From Symsagittifera roscoffensis (taxonomy: Eukaryota > Xenacoelomorpha > Acoela > Convolutidae): a DNA stretch of 64,000 nucleotides. The DNA lies in NCBI RefSeq assembly GCF_963678635.1, contig NC_087068.1, positions 46,575,785 through 46,639,784 of the forward strand, written 5' to 3'. Made by a program: the position numbers and the translations under genes. Below, piece after piece: positions 31,651 to 46,339 of this stretch; within the stretch, counting starts at the first letter, position 1, and each line of letters begins with the position of its first letter. Below the pieces are notes generated by a model that was not told where the DNA came from, made no database searches, and saw nothing but the letters and a program-made list of their open reading frames with translations.

Positions 31651-33659
31651 ATGCATCATCAATTCCAGTTTTTTTTCATCCTTTTTTTGAGGTGTTTATT
31701 TTTCCATCTTGATGTTTTCCTGCTTTCGGTTACGCTGTTTTCTCCATATCGTGGACCATTTTCATCATTGTTCTAACTGACTTATTGGACTTTCGTACCA
31801 TAGTTTTTTTGTCGCCGCTTTGATTGTCGTTCCAAGTTCTTCCTCTCCAATTGTAGCAAGTTCCTCTTTGATTTATCCATCTTCTGCAATCCTTTGCAAA
31901 ATGTCCTTCTATTCCACGGTCAATTCAGTTACAATTAACTCTTCGTCTTTCTCTGGAATTAACTCCAGCTCTGCTCCTGTTGTTTCCAAAGACATACTTG
32001 ATGTCTCCTGCTGTCTGTTCATTTGACGCCGTGAATTTTCTCATCGTGTAATCTAATGTTCTGGGATCCATTGTCTCATTGCTGTACAAATTTCTCACCA
32101 CAATTTCTGTTTTCATTTTTGTGCTTTCATCTAGATTTGAACAATTCAATAACACTATACACTAAATGATATCAAGTATTATCATTCCTAAGTTCTCCTT
32201 TTCTTTTCGGTACTTCTTCATGTTCTTTTTGTACGTGTTCATCTGACAAGTGATCTCTGTTCCCATGTCACCCATTTCTTGTATCATTGGGATATTTTCA
32301 GAAATTGGTAGGAAAGTATAGTTCCTCTGATACTTTCATTCTTGAGTCTATTCTATGCTCCACGTATGCTGATGCTTTACGCTGATGCTCCACATATGCT
32401 GATGTATGTGGACTGCAATTTTTTTGAAATCAGGATTAAGTATGCCAATCAGGATCGCATGTGCCGCCTGTAGAGTGTTACCCAATGGAGAGCAACCTCT
32501 CTACCTTTTCAGGTTTTTCTTCCATCTTGAATAATCATCCATAAGACTTGTCTATAGGATGGCTACTTACACATCTTTTATCTTTATCTATTTTCTTTCG
32601 TGAAGATACCCGTTTCGGCTGTACGGTTGTGAGTTAAACATTTGGTCAATTGGTAGTGACAGTAACCCCATTTATGATTTCAATCTTTCTAGATCACCTT
32701 CTGCCCTTGTTCATCAGGATTTGAATTCTGTGTCCATGATCCCGAGTACGTTTATCCGTTTTGGGAAAAAGATTCTCTTACACTAATCATGGTCGCGTTC
32801 ACTTTGCTCTCGGTTCTTGCTCCTCCAGCTGTTTGGCTTCTCTGCCATTGTTCATTAAGATTCGTATTCTGTGTCGAAGATCCCGAGTATTTTGTCCATT
32901 TTGGGAATTAGATTCTCTTACACTGAATGATTTTTATCGCATTCACATTGCTCTGTTTTTGCTCTGCGAGCTATGTTGCTTGATTCTGCCGTGCTGTCTG
33001 TTTCCTTTTGGTCGCTTAGTAAGTCGAACGAATTTCTCACTGTGCCTAGACTTTATACTGCATTCGACTTGCAGCCTGTTGGCATTTTCTAACTGTCTTT
33101 GCTTGTATTTTTCTAATCTCCTTCTACCATGAATGGTTTCTCTAATAAGTCTAACTCAAGAGTAAAAAGCAAAGCGACAATTTTGAACATTCTACTTTTG
33201 ACTCTGAACTTCCCTGTTCTCTCATCTTATTTTTTCTCTTCTAGGCCAAGGCCATAATTCTCTCAAATTCTCCTTTTGATCCGAAACGGTCCCTTACGCA
33301 TAAAGGCTCTCTTCTACTCTACTGAATAAACTACATTTTCCCACATTTAAATTTCAAATTTGAAAGCAAACTTGACATAGCTACAAGGTAACCAAATTTT
33401 GCAAGATGCATAAGTTAGCTATAATAGTTTAACTATGCTGATTAATTAACGCAACTTAATTTTGCTATCTTGACAGGAAGACTGTCACTAACTGTCACTA
33501 AATATCGCTTTCGTATACCTATGTCTGAGAGTGGTGTCCGCTAATTCTCGTTCGCTACTTTCTGCTCTTCTGTCTCTCTCTCCTCTCTTTCTGTCTCTGG
33601 CACATACTACCTTTCTCTTCTATCACCTCTGTCTTTTTCTCCCCTCTGCATCTCTCTCC

Positions 33660-33695
33660 TGTCTCTCTCAGACCTCTCTCCTGTCTTTATCTCAG

Positions 33696-33727
<32 letters not shown>

Positions 33728-33970
33728 CTCTCCTCTCTCCTCTCTCCTCTCTCCTCTCTCCTCTCTCCTCTCTCCTCTCTCCTCTCTCCTCTCTCCTCTC
33801 TCCTCTCTCCTCTCTCCTCTCTCCTCTCTCCTCTCTCCTCTCTCCTCTCTCCTCTCTCCTCTCTCCTCTCTCCTCTCTCCTCTCTCCTCTCTCCTCTCTC
33901 CTCTCTCCTCTCTCCTCTCTCCTCTTCTCTCCTCTTCTCTCCTCTCTCCTCTCTCCTCTTCTCTCCTCTC

Positions 33971-34015
<45 letters not shown>

Positions 34016-34081
34016 CCCCTCTATCTCTCTCTCCTCCCTCTCCCTCTCTCTCTCTCATTCCCCTCTATCTATCTCTCTCTA

Positions 34082-34166
<85 letters not shown>

Positions 34167-34240
34167 TCTCTTTCTCTCTCGTTCTCTTTCTTTTTCTTTT
34201 TTCTCTCTCTCTTTTTCTTTGTCTTTCTGTTTCTCTATCT
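33660..34240. repeat. CT-rich microsatellite with 7-bp CTCTCCT array
   Basis: A tract of about 580 bp, almost pure pyrimidine on the plus strand. From about 33725 to 33927 it is a regular CTCTCCT heptamer array; the rest is mostly (CT)n with T interruptions. The long Ser/Leu frame across it is a by-product of composition. A much shorter version is in copy 2 (39029-39165). Confidence 0.95.
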
Positions 34241-36629
34241 CTTTGTATGAGCCCGTTGGATTACCATTTTTTCAGATATGAATTTCAATTAACCTCATTC
34301 ATTTCTGCAAGTGATTAGAACCAAACAATTTGCGTTTTTTTTTTCAGAGCAAAATTTAATGACGTTGAAAACATGGTGGCTGACTTTCATTGTTGTACTC
34401 AAGGTTACTAACGATTAATTACCGCACACGAGAAAAAGTTTTATCTTCTAAAGAATGAATAGTTTTGAGACAAGAGAGAAATGATACGGTGAAAAAGCTA
34501 CAGGTTTTTTTGAGCTCACACTGTAAATTTTTACCATCACTTTCAACTCAACTGGCAATCATCACTTAAGGCAACTTGCACAAAATACCATCACCAGTCT
34601 GCATTGACTCATTTTGATCATCGAAGCATTATTTCAAAGATACAATTGATAGGTTATTCATGCTTCGCTCCCAAAAAAGAACAAAACTCGGTTCAAATAA
34701 CTTATGAAAAAAGAACGAAAAATCACAATAACCTGAATACTCGAACACAAAATCCGTTACGCCAAATGTTTTAATGAGATCAACGTTTTTTTCTGATGGA
34801 CAAATTTTGATAGTGGTAACCTAACTTGAGAAATCTGGAACAAGTTGTGTTTTTTTTGTCTAGTTCGCTGGGAACTTTCAAACCAAAATCTTCGAAACGA
34901 AGTGCTTCAAGTTGTTTAGCAATATTTACAATTTCTTCATAGGAGAGCGTAAATTGCTTTCTTGTCAGCAAATGAAATTGATTTCGGAATTCTTAGGTGG
35001 CAAGAACCTGGAGGTTGTGAAGGTTCATTAAAAAACCAAGTTGTAGAAAATTAAAAGCGAGTAAGAAAAGTTGTTTACTGGAAAACTTTATCCCGATTTC
35101 AGACAATTGCTCTCGCAAATGTATTAAGACCTTATTTTTTCAAACAGGATGTTTTACCTTCAAAACAACCCAATATACGTTCATTATGCCAGAAAATGTA
35201 AGCTGAAATTGTTTAATCGAAGTAACAAACTTTCAAAATTAAAAAACAATCAAAATCAATAAAATTCATGCTTAACAAGAAAGCCGAAAAAACAGTACCA
35301 AATAAAACAAACTTCGTTAAAAAAAGAGAAAAGAACTGATGGAAACTAGGCCGAAAATCACGACTACGCCAAGAAATCAACTTTTTTAAGAACATTATTT
35401 GAAACATACTAACACCGAAAACGTACTACAACTATTTACTACCCAAATGAAGGTAGTTTTATTTGCAATTTTAATAAATTGAGCAAGTATGAAACTTGCC
35501 ATTCCTACACATTTGACCATTCTGCTCCTAAATTTATTTACGGGGGGAAAAGTCTAGTACCTGACTTGCTTTCTTCGTTATACGATCAGCGCTTTTTTGT
35601 ACAATAGTCGCAACTTTGTTGTATTTAAACAATTTCCACACGAGGCTACGTTTACCATTGGCGTTTCTACCAACTTTTTCTCGAGGAACCTCTTTTGCTA
35701 CTAATTTGTATGCATTTCTTTTCAAAGCCGCAAATTCGATACACGCAGAGGCGAAGCGGAGCTTCGCACCACTTGCGATACAGCACTAACATAAATTAAA
35801 AACATAAAAAGCTGAAAATGAAAAAGCTTTCATTTCTCGATAGAAGTTCATTCCAGGCAAACATGCCAGACACTTGAGCCTTATATCAGCCACAAGGAAC
35901 AAAAATTACGAAGAAACAAAGCCGAAAAAAATGATTTAATAAAAAAAGTTTTAAGTCCCACATTAAACAACAAATGCGCTTGCAACTGCAACGGAAAGTG
36001 CTTACAAGAAAAATCAATTCTGTGGCAATTAACCCAACAATATATGAGCTAAACCCACATGAGCCGGAAAAAAAAAACAATTTTTTGATTTTCTTTTCAA
36101 TCTTTTGGCTCTTTTCCAGTTTCTCATCCCCCCCTCGTAAATTACAAAATTTCAAAAACTGTTCACACAGCATTTTGCATGTTAAAAATGCTTACAATTT
36201 AGTTCACTTGTTCACGCAATTTATAACATGAAAAATCATTTTAAATAGACTTTCATATATTGAATTTCAGAAAATATCAAAGGAGTGAACTGGAAAAAAG
36301 CCAATCTTTCAAGTCCCCTTGAAACTAGAATGAACAACACTTGCGCTATCAATACATGTTACTTACAGTAAAAAGAATCAGTGATGATGTGCCAATTAAG
36401 CCGACCATCTTTGAGCAGACATTAACAGAACCGAAAAAAAATAGTCCCTCCTTGAAACTAGAATGAAAGTTGCACGTGCCACAACTAGGAAAATTGTCTA
36501 CAGCACAAAAAAAATTCGTTGAGGCAATTTAGCCGACAAAACCTGAGCGAATAAACGAAAAACCCACAATTCATTTTTCTCTAAATTTTTTTTCAATTTC
36601 CTTGATACTGAAAAAAAAACAACATCCGT

Positions 36630-36702
36630 CCACGACTCGAACCCCAGACCGTAGGGTACGAAGGCAATTGCTTTACCTCCAGGCCAAGGGAGAAGCCACC
36701 TG
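36630..36702 (-). repeat. tRNA-derived SINE-like core, copy 1
   Basis: On the minus strand TGGCCTGGAGGTAAAGC resembles a Pol III A box and GGGTTCGAGTCGTGG contains a near-consensus B box (GGTTCGANTCC). The tRNA stems do not close, so it is not a functional tRNA. A near-identical core is at 42310-42376 and degenerate pieces are at 42247-42270 and 40600-40660. Confidence 0.6.
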
Positions 36703-39026
36703 GAACATGTTAAGAGATGGTAAGAAGAGAAGTGAAGATAATTTTAAAAAATTGAAAAAGTGATTCAACTGATTTTGTTAAACTAGTTGTTAACCAGAAA
36801 AAAGTCCGTATTCCAGTTTGATAACGCTTTTTTATCACAAGCGTAAAAAATTATTAAGGATAGCCGGTTAGTGTGCAGGTATCACAGAATGTTCCGACCA
36901 TAATCATAAAAAAACATCCACGCGACTGGTATGAGCACATCAAGTCAGTTTGGAACCAATCTCATTTTACTTAAGACCCTGGATTTACTTGACACCAATG
37001 TCGTCTGCATTTATCTGACCCTATAATCGTGTTATTATACCATGAACCACTTTTTGAAAATCGGTTCACTTGACTTCATATGACTTGAATATTTTGGCTA
37101 TTCACAAGTTATGATCGTCTGAGAAGAAAAAGGTGTAAATAAGGAGAACATTCAATTCGGCTGCTGCCTGGACCTGAAAATATCCATTCTTCATCTTGTT
37201 CCAAAAAATTTGCGCAAAATTCAAATTGATACCCATCATCAATTCCTGTTTTTCATCCTATTCCTGGTGTTTATTTTTCCATATTGATGTTTTCCTGCTT
37301 TCGGTTTTGCTGTTTTCTCCATATCGTGGACCATTTTCATCATTGTTCTAATTGACTTCTTGGAGTTTCGTACCATATTTTTTTCGTCGCCTCTTTGATT
37401 GTCGTTCCAAGTTCTTCCTCTCCAATTGTAGCAAGTTCCTCTTTGATTTATCCATCTTCTGCAATCCTTTGCAAAATGTCCTTCTATTCCAGGGTCAATT
37501 CAGTTGCAATTAACTCTTCGTCTTTCTCTGGAATTAACTCCAGCTCTGCTCCTGTTGTTTTCAAAAACATACTTGATATCTCCTGCTGTCTGTTCATTTG
37601 ACGCCGTGAACCTTCTCATCGTGTAATTTAATATTATGGGATCCACTGTCTCATTGCTGTAAAAGTTTTTTCACCACAATTTCTATTTTCGATTTTGTGC
37701 TTTCATCTAGATCTGAACAATTCAACAACACTATACACTAAATGATATCAAGTATTATCATTCCTGAGTTCTCCTTTCCTTTTCGGTACTTCTTCATGTT
37801 CTTTTTGTACGTGTTCCATGTGACAAATGATCTTTTTTTCATGTCACCCATTTCTTGCAACATTGGGATATTTTCAGAAATGGGTAGGAAAGTATAGCTC
37901 ATCTTATACTCTCAGTCATGGGTCTATTCCACCCTCCATGTATGCTGATGCTTTAGGAATGTGGACTGCAATTTTTTTTTTGAAATCAGGATTAAGTATG
38001 CCAATCAGAATCGCATGTGCCGCCCGCCTGTAGAGTGTTACTCAATGGAGAGCAACCTCTCTACCTTTTCAGGTGACTTGTTTTACGGATGGCTACTTAC
38101 ACATCTTTTATCTTTATCTATGTTCTTTCGTGAAGATCCCCGTTTCGGCTGTACGATTGCGAGTTACTCATTTGGTCAATTGGTAGTGACATTAACACCA
38201 TTTATGTTTTCAATCTTTCTAGTTCACTTTCTGCCCTTGTTTATCAGGATTTGAATTCTGTGTCCATGATGCCAAGTACGTTTAACCGTTCTCATGGTCG
38301 CGTTCACTTTGCTCTCGGTTCTTGCTCCTCGAGCTGTTCGTCTTCTCTACCATTGTTCATTAAGATTCGTATTCTGCGTCGAAGATCCCGAGTATTTTGT
38401 CCATTTTGGGAATTAGATTCTCTTACACTGAATGATTTTTATCGCATTCACATTGCTCTGTTTTTGCTCAGCGAGCTATGTTGCTTGATTCTGCCGTGCT
38501 GTCTGTTTCCTTTCGGTCGCTTTTAAGTCGAACGAATTTCTCACTGTGCCTCGGCTTTATACTGCATTCGATTTGCAGCCTGTTGGAATTTTCTAACTGT
38601 CTTTGCTTGTATTTTTCTATTCTCCTACTACCATGAAGGGTTCCTCTAATTAAACCTAACTCAAGAGTAAAAAGCGAAGCGACAATTTTGAACATTCTAC
38701 TTTTGACTCTGAACGTCGCTGTTCTCTCATCTTATTTTCTTTCTTTTAGTTCAAGGCCATAATTCTCTCAAATTAACCTTTGATCCGAAACGGTCCCTTA
38801 CGCATAAAGGTTCTCTTCTACTCTACTGAATAAACTACATTTTCTCACATTTAAAATTCAAATTTGAAAGCTAACTTGACATTGCTACAAGGTAACCAAA
38901 TTTTGCAGGATGAATAACTTAGCTATGCTGATTTTACTATGCTGATTAAAATAAGCAATTTAGTTTTGCTATCTTGACAGGAAGACTCTCATTCAAAATT
39001 GCTCTATCACCTCTGTCTCTGGCTCA

Positions 39027-39028
<2 letters not shown>

Positions 39029-39066
<38 letters not shown>

Positions 39067-39165
39067 CGCTCGCTCTCTCTTTCTATCTTTCTTTTTTTTC
39101 TCTCTTTCTCTTGCTCTTTGTCTGACGTGTCTTTTCCTTTCTGTTTTTCTTTCTCTTTCTTTTTT
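39029..39165. repeat. CT-rich microsatellite, short version
   Basis: (CT)n with a CGCTCGCTCG interruption and a T-rich tail, in the position that corresponds to 33660-34240 in copy 1. The heptamer array is absent. Confidence 0.85.
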
Positions 39166-42100
39166 CCTCTGTATGAGCCTGTTGGATTACCATTTTTTTA
39201 GATATGAATTTCAACTTATCTCAATTTCTATGCAAGGGATTAGAATCATACGATTTGTGTTTCTTTTAGAGCAAAAGTTAATGATGTTGAAAACATGTTG
39301 GCTCTCTTTCATTGTTGTACTCAAGGTTACTAACGATTAATTCCCGCACACGAGAAAAAGTTCTATCTTCTAACGGATGAATAGTTTTGAAGCAAGAGAC
39401 AAATGATACGGTAAAAAAGCTACAACACTTTTTCAAGCTGACACTATAAATATATATATCATCACTTTTCAACTCAACTGGCAAATCATCACTGTATTGA
39501 CTTACTTTGATCATAGAAGCGTCATTTCCAAGGTACAGTCGACAGGTAAGTGATTCTTCGCTCCTAAAAAAAGAACAAAATTTGTTTCAAACGAGTTATG
39601 AAAAGTCCGAAAAAATTACAATCACCTGAAGAGTTCAACAAAAAAATCCTTAGCGCGAAATGTTTAATGAGATCAATGTTTTTTCTGAAGGACAATTTTT
39701 GATAATGGAAACCTAAATTGATAAATATGGAACAAACAGTATTTTTTTTTATAGTTCGCAGGGAATTTTTTTAACTAAAATCTCTGAAACGAAGAGCATC
39801 AAGTTGTTCAGCAATATTTACAGTTTCGTCATAGAGACCGTAATTTGCTTTCTTGTCAGCAAATGAAATTGATTTCAGAATTCTTAAGGCCAACTGTAAA
39901 ACGTCAAATTTAAGTGCAAACAATTTTTGAAAATTTTTCAAAAAAATTGAAAATCACAGACTTATACACATAAGCGATTAAACCACTTGCGATTAAACAC
40001 AAAACAAAAACACAAAAAACATAGGTGAAAAAAATGGAAAACGTTGAAAACTAGTTCTACCAAAATTTAAATTTTTGCATGTCTCGATAGAAGTTCACTC
40101 TAGACTGAAATGCCAAAATTTGAAAATTATTTCAGCAACGGAACAACTTACGAAAAGGAAATAAACACTGCCATCTTTGAGCAGACACAAGTAGAGCAGA
40201 AAAAAACTATCATTTCATAAAAAAAATATATTTAGAGTTTCAATTCCCACCTGAGATTAGAGTGAACAAAAATTACAATTTCAACTACAAAGGAAGTTGC
40301 CTACAGCACAAAAAAACAGTGATGTGGCAACTAAGCCGATAACCTTTGCGCAGACACCTGTTGAGCCGAAAGACAGATTTATTTTTAAAAAGTTCAAAAT
40401 GTTTCAAGCCCAACTTCCTGAACCTACCAATGGCAACACTTGCACTTGCACTGAAAGTTGTAAACAGGACCAACAAGATTGTGATGCGGCAACTAAACCG
40501 CCAAAATTTTAGCCGAATAAAGGAACTCCAACGATACAATTTTTACAGATTTTTTTTTCAACTGCTGCGGAAAAAAAAACTAAGTTCGGCAAAGAGTTTA
40601 AACCCAGACTTTATGGTACAAAGGCGACGTCGTTAACTCCAGGTCAAGAGGAAAAGAACCTTGAGGTTGTGAGGGTTCAATAAAAAAGCATGTTTAAAGC
40701 AATAACAGTTAAAAAGTGTAAGAAAAAGTTGCTTACTGGAAATACTATTGTTCTCAATTTCAAGACACCTGCTCTCGTAATTGAAAAAAAATTAATTTTT
40801 TCGAACAGGAACTTTCATCCTCAAAACAACGCAGTATACGTTCATTATGCCATAAAATGTACGCTGAAATCGTTTAATCGAACTTAAAAACTTTCAGCAA
40901 TATTTAAAAAAAAAATTCAAAATCAATTAAATCCATGCTTAACAAGCCGAAAGAACAGTACCAAATAAAACAAAATTCGTTAAAAAAAGAAAAGAACTGA
41001 TGGAAACTAGGCCGAAAATCACGACTACGCAAAGAAATCAACATTTTTAAGAACATTAATTGAAAAGAAACTAACACCAAAAACGTACTACACCTATTTA
41101 CTACCCAAATGAAGGTAGTTTTATTTGCTTTTTCGAAGAGTTGAGCATGTATGAAACTTACCATTCCTACACATTATACCATTCTGTTCCTAAAGTCATT
41201 TAAGGGGGGAAAAGTCTAGTACCTGACTTGCTCTCATCATTACACGAACAGCGCTTTTTTGAACAATAGTCACATTTTTTTGTATTTGAACAATTTCCAC
41301 ACGAGGCTACGTTTACCCTTGGCGTCCATTAAACACAAAAAGTTTGTCAACTTTTCGTTTTTTAAGTTCAAGGCCTAAAAAGTGCTCAACGTGCCAGAAG
41401 CATTTCCAACGAAAAAGTGAACAACCTAATAAACCACCACGAGCGTCAGAAACACCTAGACTAAGTAACCTACGAAATATTCCAACGAATCTAGACTTAG
41501 CCCACCCCTCCACCTTTCTACCAACTTTTTCTCGAGGAACACTTTTGCTACTAACTTACATGTATTTCAAAAACCGCAAGCTCGATACACGAAGAGGCGA
41601 AGCGGAGCACTAACATAAATTTAAACATGAAAAGCTGAAAAAGAAAACTGTTGAAAAAAACTAGGTCATACAAACTTTCAATTATCGATAGAAATTAATT
41701 CCAGGCAAACATGCCAGACACTTGAATTTTATATCAGCCACAACGGAACAAAATTTACGAAGAAACAAAGCCGGAAAAAAAAGAACTTTATATAGAAAAA
41801 TTTCAAGTCCCACCTTAAACAACAATTGCGCTTGCAACTACAACGAAAGTTGTTTACAGCACAAGAAAAATCAGTTCTGGGGCGCTTAACCCAACAATAT
41901 ATGAGCAAAAACCACTTGAAACAAAAACAAATGCTTTTTTGATTTTCTTTTCAATCTTTCAAGTCCCCTTCAAACTAGAATGAACAGCACTTGGGCTATC
42001 AATAAGTTACTTAAAGCAAAAAGAACCAGTGATGTGGCAACAAACACTAACAGAACCCCAAAAAAAAATTTATGATTTTTTTTTTAATCTTTCATGTCCC

Positions 42101-42309
42101 CCCTTGAAATAAACATGATATTTGCACTTGCCACAATTAGGAAAATTGTCTACAGCACAAGAAAAAAGCATTGTGCCAATTTAGCCGACAAAACCTGAGA
42201 GAATAAACGAAAAACCAACAATTTTTTTTTAACTTAATACTTAAATTTCCTTTAATCCGACTCGAACCCCAGACTTATTTTTTTAAATTTCCTTGATACT
42301 TAAAAAAAA

Positions 42310-42376
42310 CAAGATCCGACCACGACTCGAACCCCAGACCGCAGGGTACGCAGGAAATTGCTATACCTCCAGGCCA
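42310..42376 (-). repeat. tRNA-derived SINE-like core, copy 2
   Basis: Minus-strand A-box-like TGGCCTGGAGGTATAGC and B-box-like GGGTTCGAGTCGTGG, as at 36630-36702. Same caveats. Confidence 0.6.
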
Positions 42377-43143
42377 AGGGGGAAGCCATCTGGAACATGC
42401 TAAGAGAAGGCAAGAAGAGAAGTGAAGACAATAAGAAAAGTGAAGTGATTCAACTGATTTTGTTTAACTTGTTAACCCGAAAAAAGTCCATATTCCAGTT
42501 TGATAACGCTTGCTTATCACAAGCGTAAAAAGTTATTAAGGATAGCCGGTTACTGTGCATGTAGCACAGAATTTTCTGACCATAATCATAAAAAAAAACA
42601 TCCACGCGACTGGTATTAGCAGATCAAGTCAGTTTGCAAAAACCAATCTCATTTTACTTAAGACCCTGGATTTATTTGACACCAATGTTATCTGCAATTA
42701 TCTGACCCTATAATTGTGTTATTATACCATGAAACACTTCCCGAAAACCGGTTGACTTGACTTCATATGACTTGAATATTTTAGCTATTCGCATGTTATG
42801 ATCGTCTGAGAAAAATGTGCAAATAAGGAGAACATTCAATTTGGCTGCTGCTTGAACCTGATAATACACATTCTACTACTTGTTCCAAAAGTGTTACGCA
42901 AAATTCAAATTGATACCCATTTCTCCGATAATACTCCAGAAAACTCGGAATTTACATAAACCACATTTCTACACAAATTGAGAAACTCTAAAACAACGGC
43001 AATATTCTTTTACAATATCGCAATTAATTTGATAAATTGATGAAATTTATGAAGCATATTATTTAGTATCATAACCTTTACAATTTATAATATATATTCG
43101 CCAAAATGATATAGGACACGTTGACATTGCAATCCTACTGAAC

Positions 43144-43149
43144 TTTATT
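43144..43149 (-). terminator. Polyadenylation signal of SEC23
   Basis: AATAAA on the minus strand about 270 nt after the SEC23 stop codon. Confidence 0.6.
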
Positions 43150-43186
43150 ACACATGTACTTAGCTGTTTTCCGTATCTTTTTACAA

Positions 43187-43264
43187 TTGTCAATGCTATC
43201 TTGAATCTTTTAAAAACTCTCAATGCTATCTTGAATCTTTTTTAAATTTTCAATGCTATCAAAT
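43187..43264. repeat. 30-bp tandem repeat in SEC23 3'UTR
   Basis: CAATGCTATCTTGAATCTTT followed by an A/T tract occurs twice and a third copy is partial (CAATGCTATC at 43251). Confidence 0.75.
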
Positions 43265-43417
43265 GCAAATCGAAAAATCTTTTCTGAAAGCTTGACAAAC
43301 TTCACATAAAAATAACCACTCGAAGACAATTATTGCAAAATCTTGATTAAGTCAAGAAACATCGTCGAAAGGGCCAGGGAAAAAAGATCAAGAAAACAGT
43401 TTCGTACATTTCAGTCT

Positions 43418-45820
<2,403 letters not shown>

Positions 45821-46339
45821 TAGCATTTCACGCACTGTACACAAGTATGAAACTCGGATAAACCGTACAATCTCCACTCTACTCCCGCCAAATGACTTAC
45901 CGTTGATTTCAACTCCCCTCAAGCCTGTATTAATTTCTGAATTTTTTTATCTAAAGGTGTAAATATATACCAATTTCTAGGGAAAACCACACCCAAAAAA
46001 ACGCGACATCCAAGTCAAAACCTTCACAAAAGAGCTCAAAAAGCTGCGCAGAAAATTGATTTGCTATATTTTTGGGTTCGGGAAATTGATTATTTCACCC
46101 TAAAAAAAGTCGACCAAAACCAAATCTAGAAAATCCTTTTCTCCAGGTAAATCGAGTAGACACTTTCAAAATTACTAGCTTACTAAAAACTAACGAGGCA
46201 AAAATGACTGACATCGAAAACCATGACAAAAAAATCAGATTTATGACATCTTAAATAAGATTCATTGCAGCTAAATTTCTTCATTCCAAAGCAAATTTCA
46301 CTGAGAAAAAGGAAGAATGTGAAACTTGAATTAGAAATT

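Larger units (their letters stand above)
31650..37225. repeat. Tandem duplication of about 5.6 kb, copy 1
   Basis: Order of shared blocks in copy 1/copy 2: 31670/37245, 31820/37395, 32460/38015, 32790/38295, CT microsatellite 33660/39030, 34250/39175, 35020/40660, 35760/41610, 36600/42280, 37130/42820. The joining sequence CAAATTGATACCCAT appears at both 37223 and 42907. The start of the unit overlaps copia-like sequence also found at 27250-27790. No intact ORF. Confidence 0.85.
37226..42920. repeat. Tandem duplication of about 5.6 kb, copy 2
   Basis: Parallels 31650-37225. It contains an extra segment of about 0.75 kb (about 39895-40655), itself related to the 36390 region, and has a shorter CT microsatellite. 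It ends about 220 bp from the SEC23 polyadenylation signal. The tRNA-derived core is repeated at 42310-42376. Confidence 0.85.

Noticed and set aside
33531-34250. 239-codon Ser/Leu-rich frame
   Set aside because: It is a by-product of the CT-rich microsatellite; composition alone keeps it open.
36630-36702. Functional tRNA gene
   Set aside because: A- and B-box-like sequences are present but acceptor and anticodon stems do not pair; better explained as a SINE core.
38974-39340. Open frames over the short CT microsatellite
   Set aside because: Same reason; low-complexity translation.
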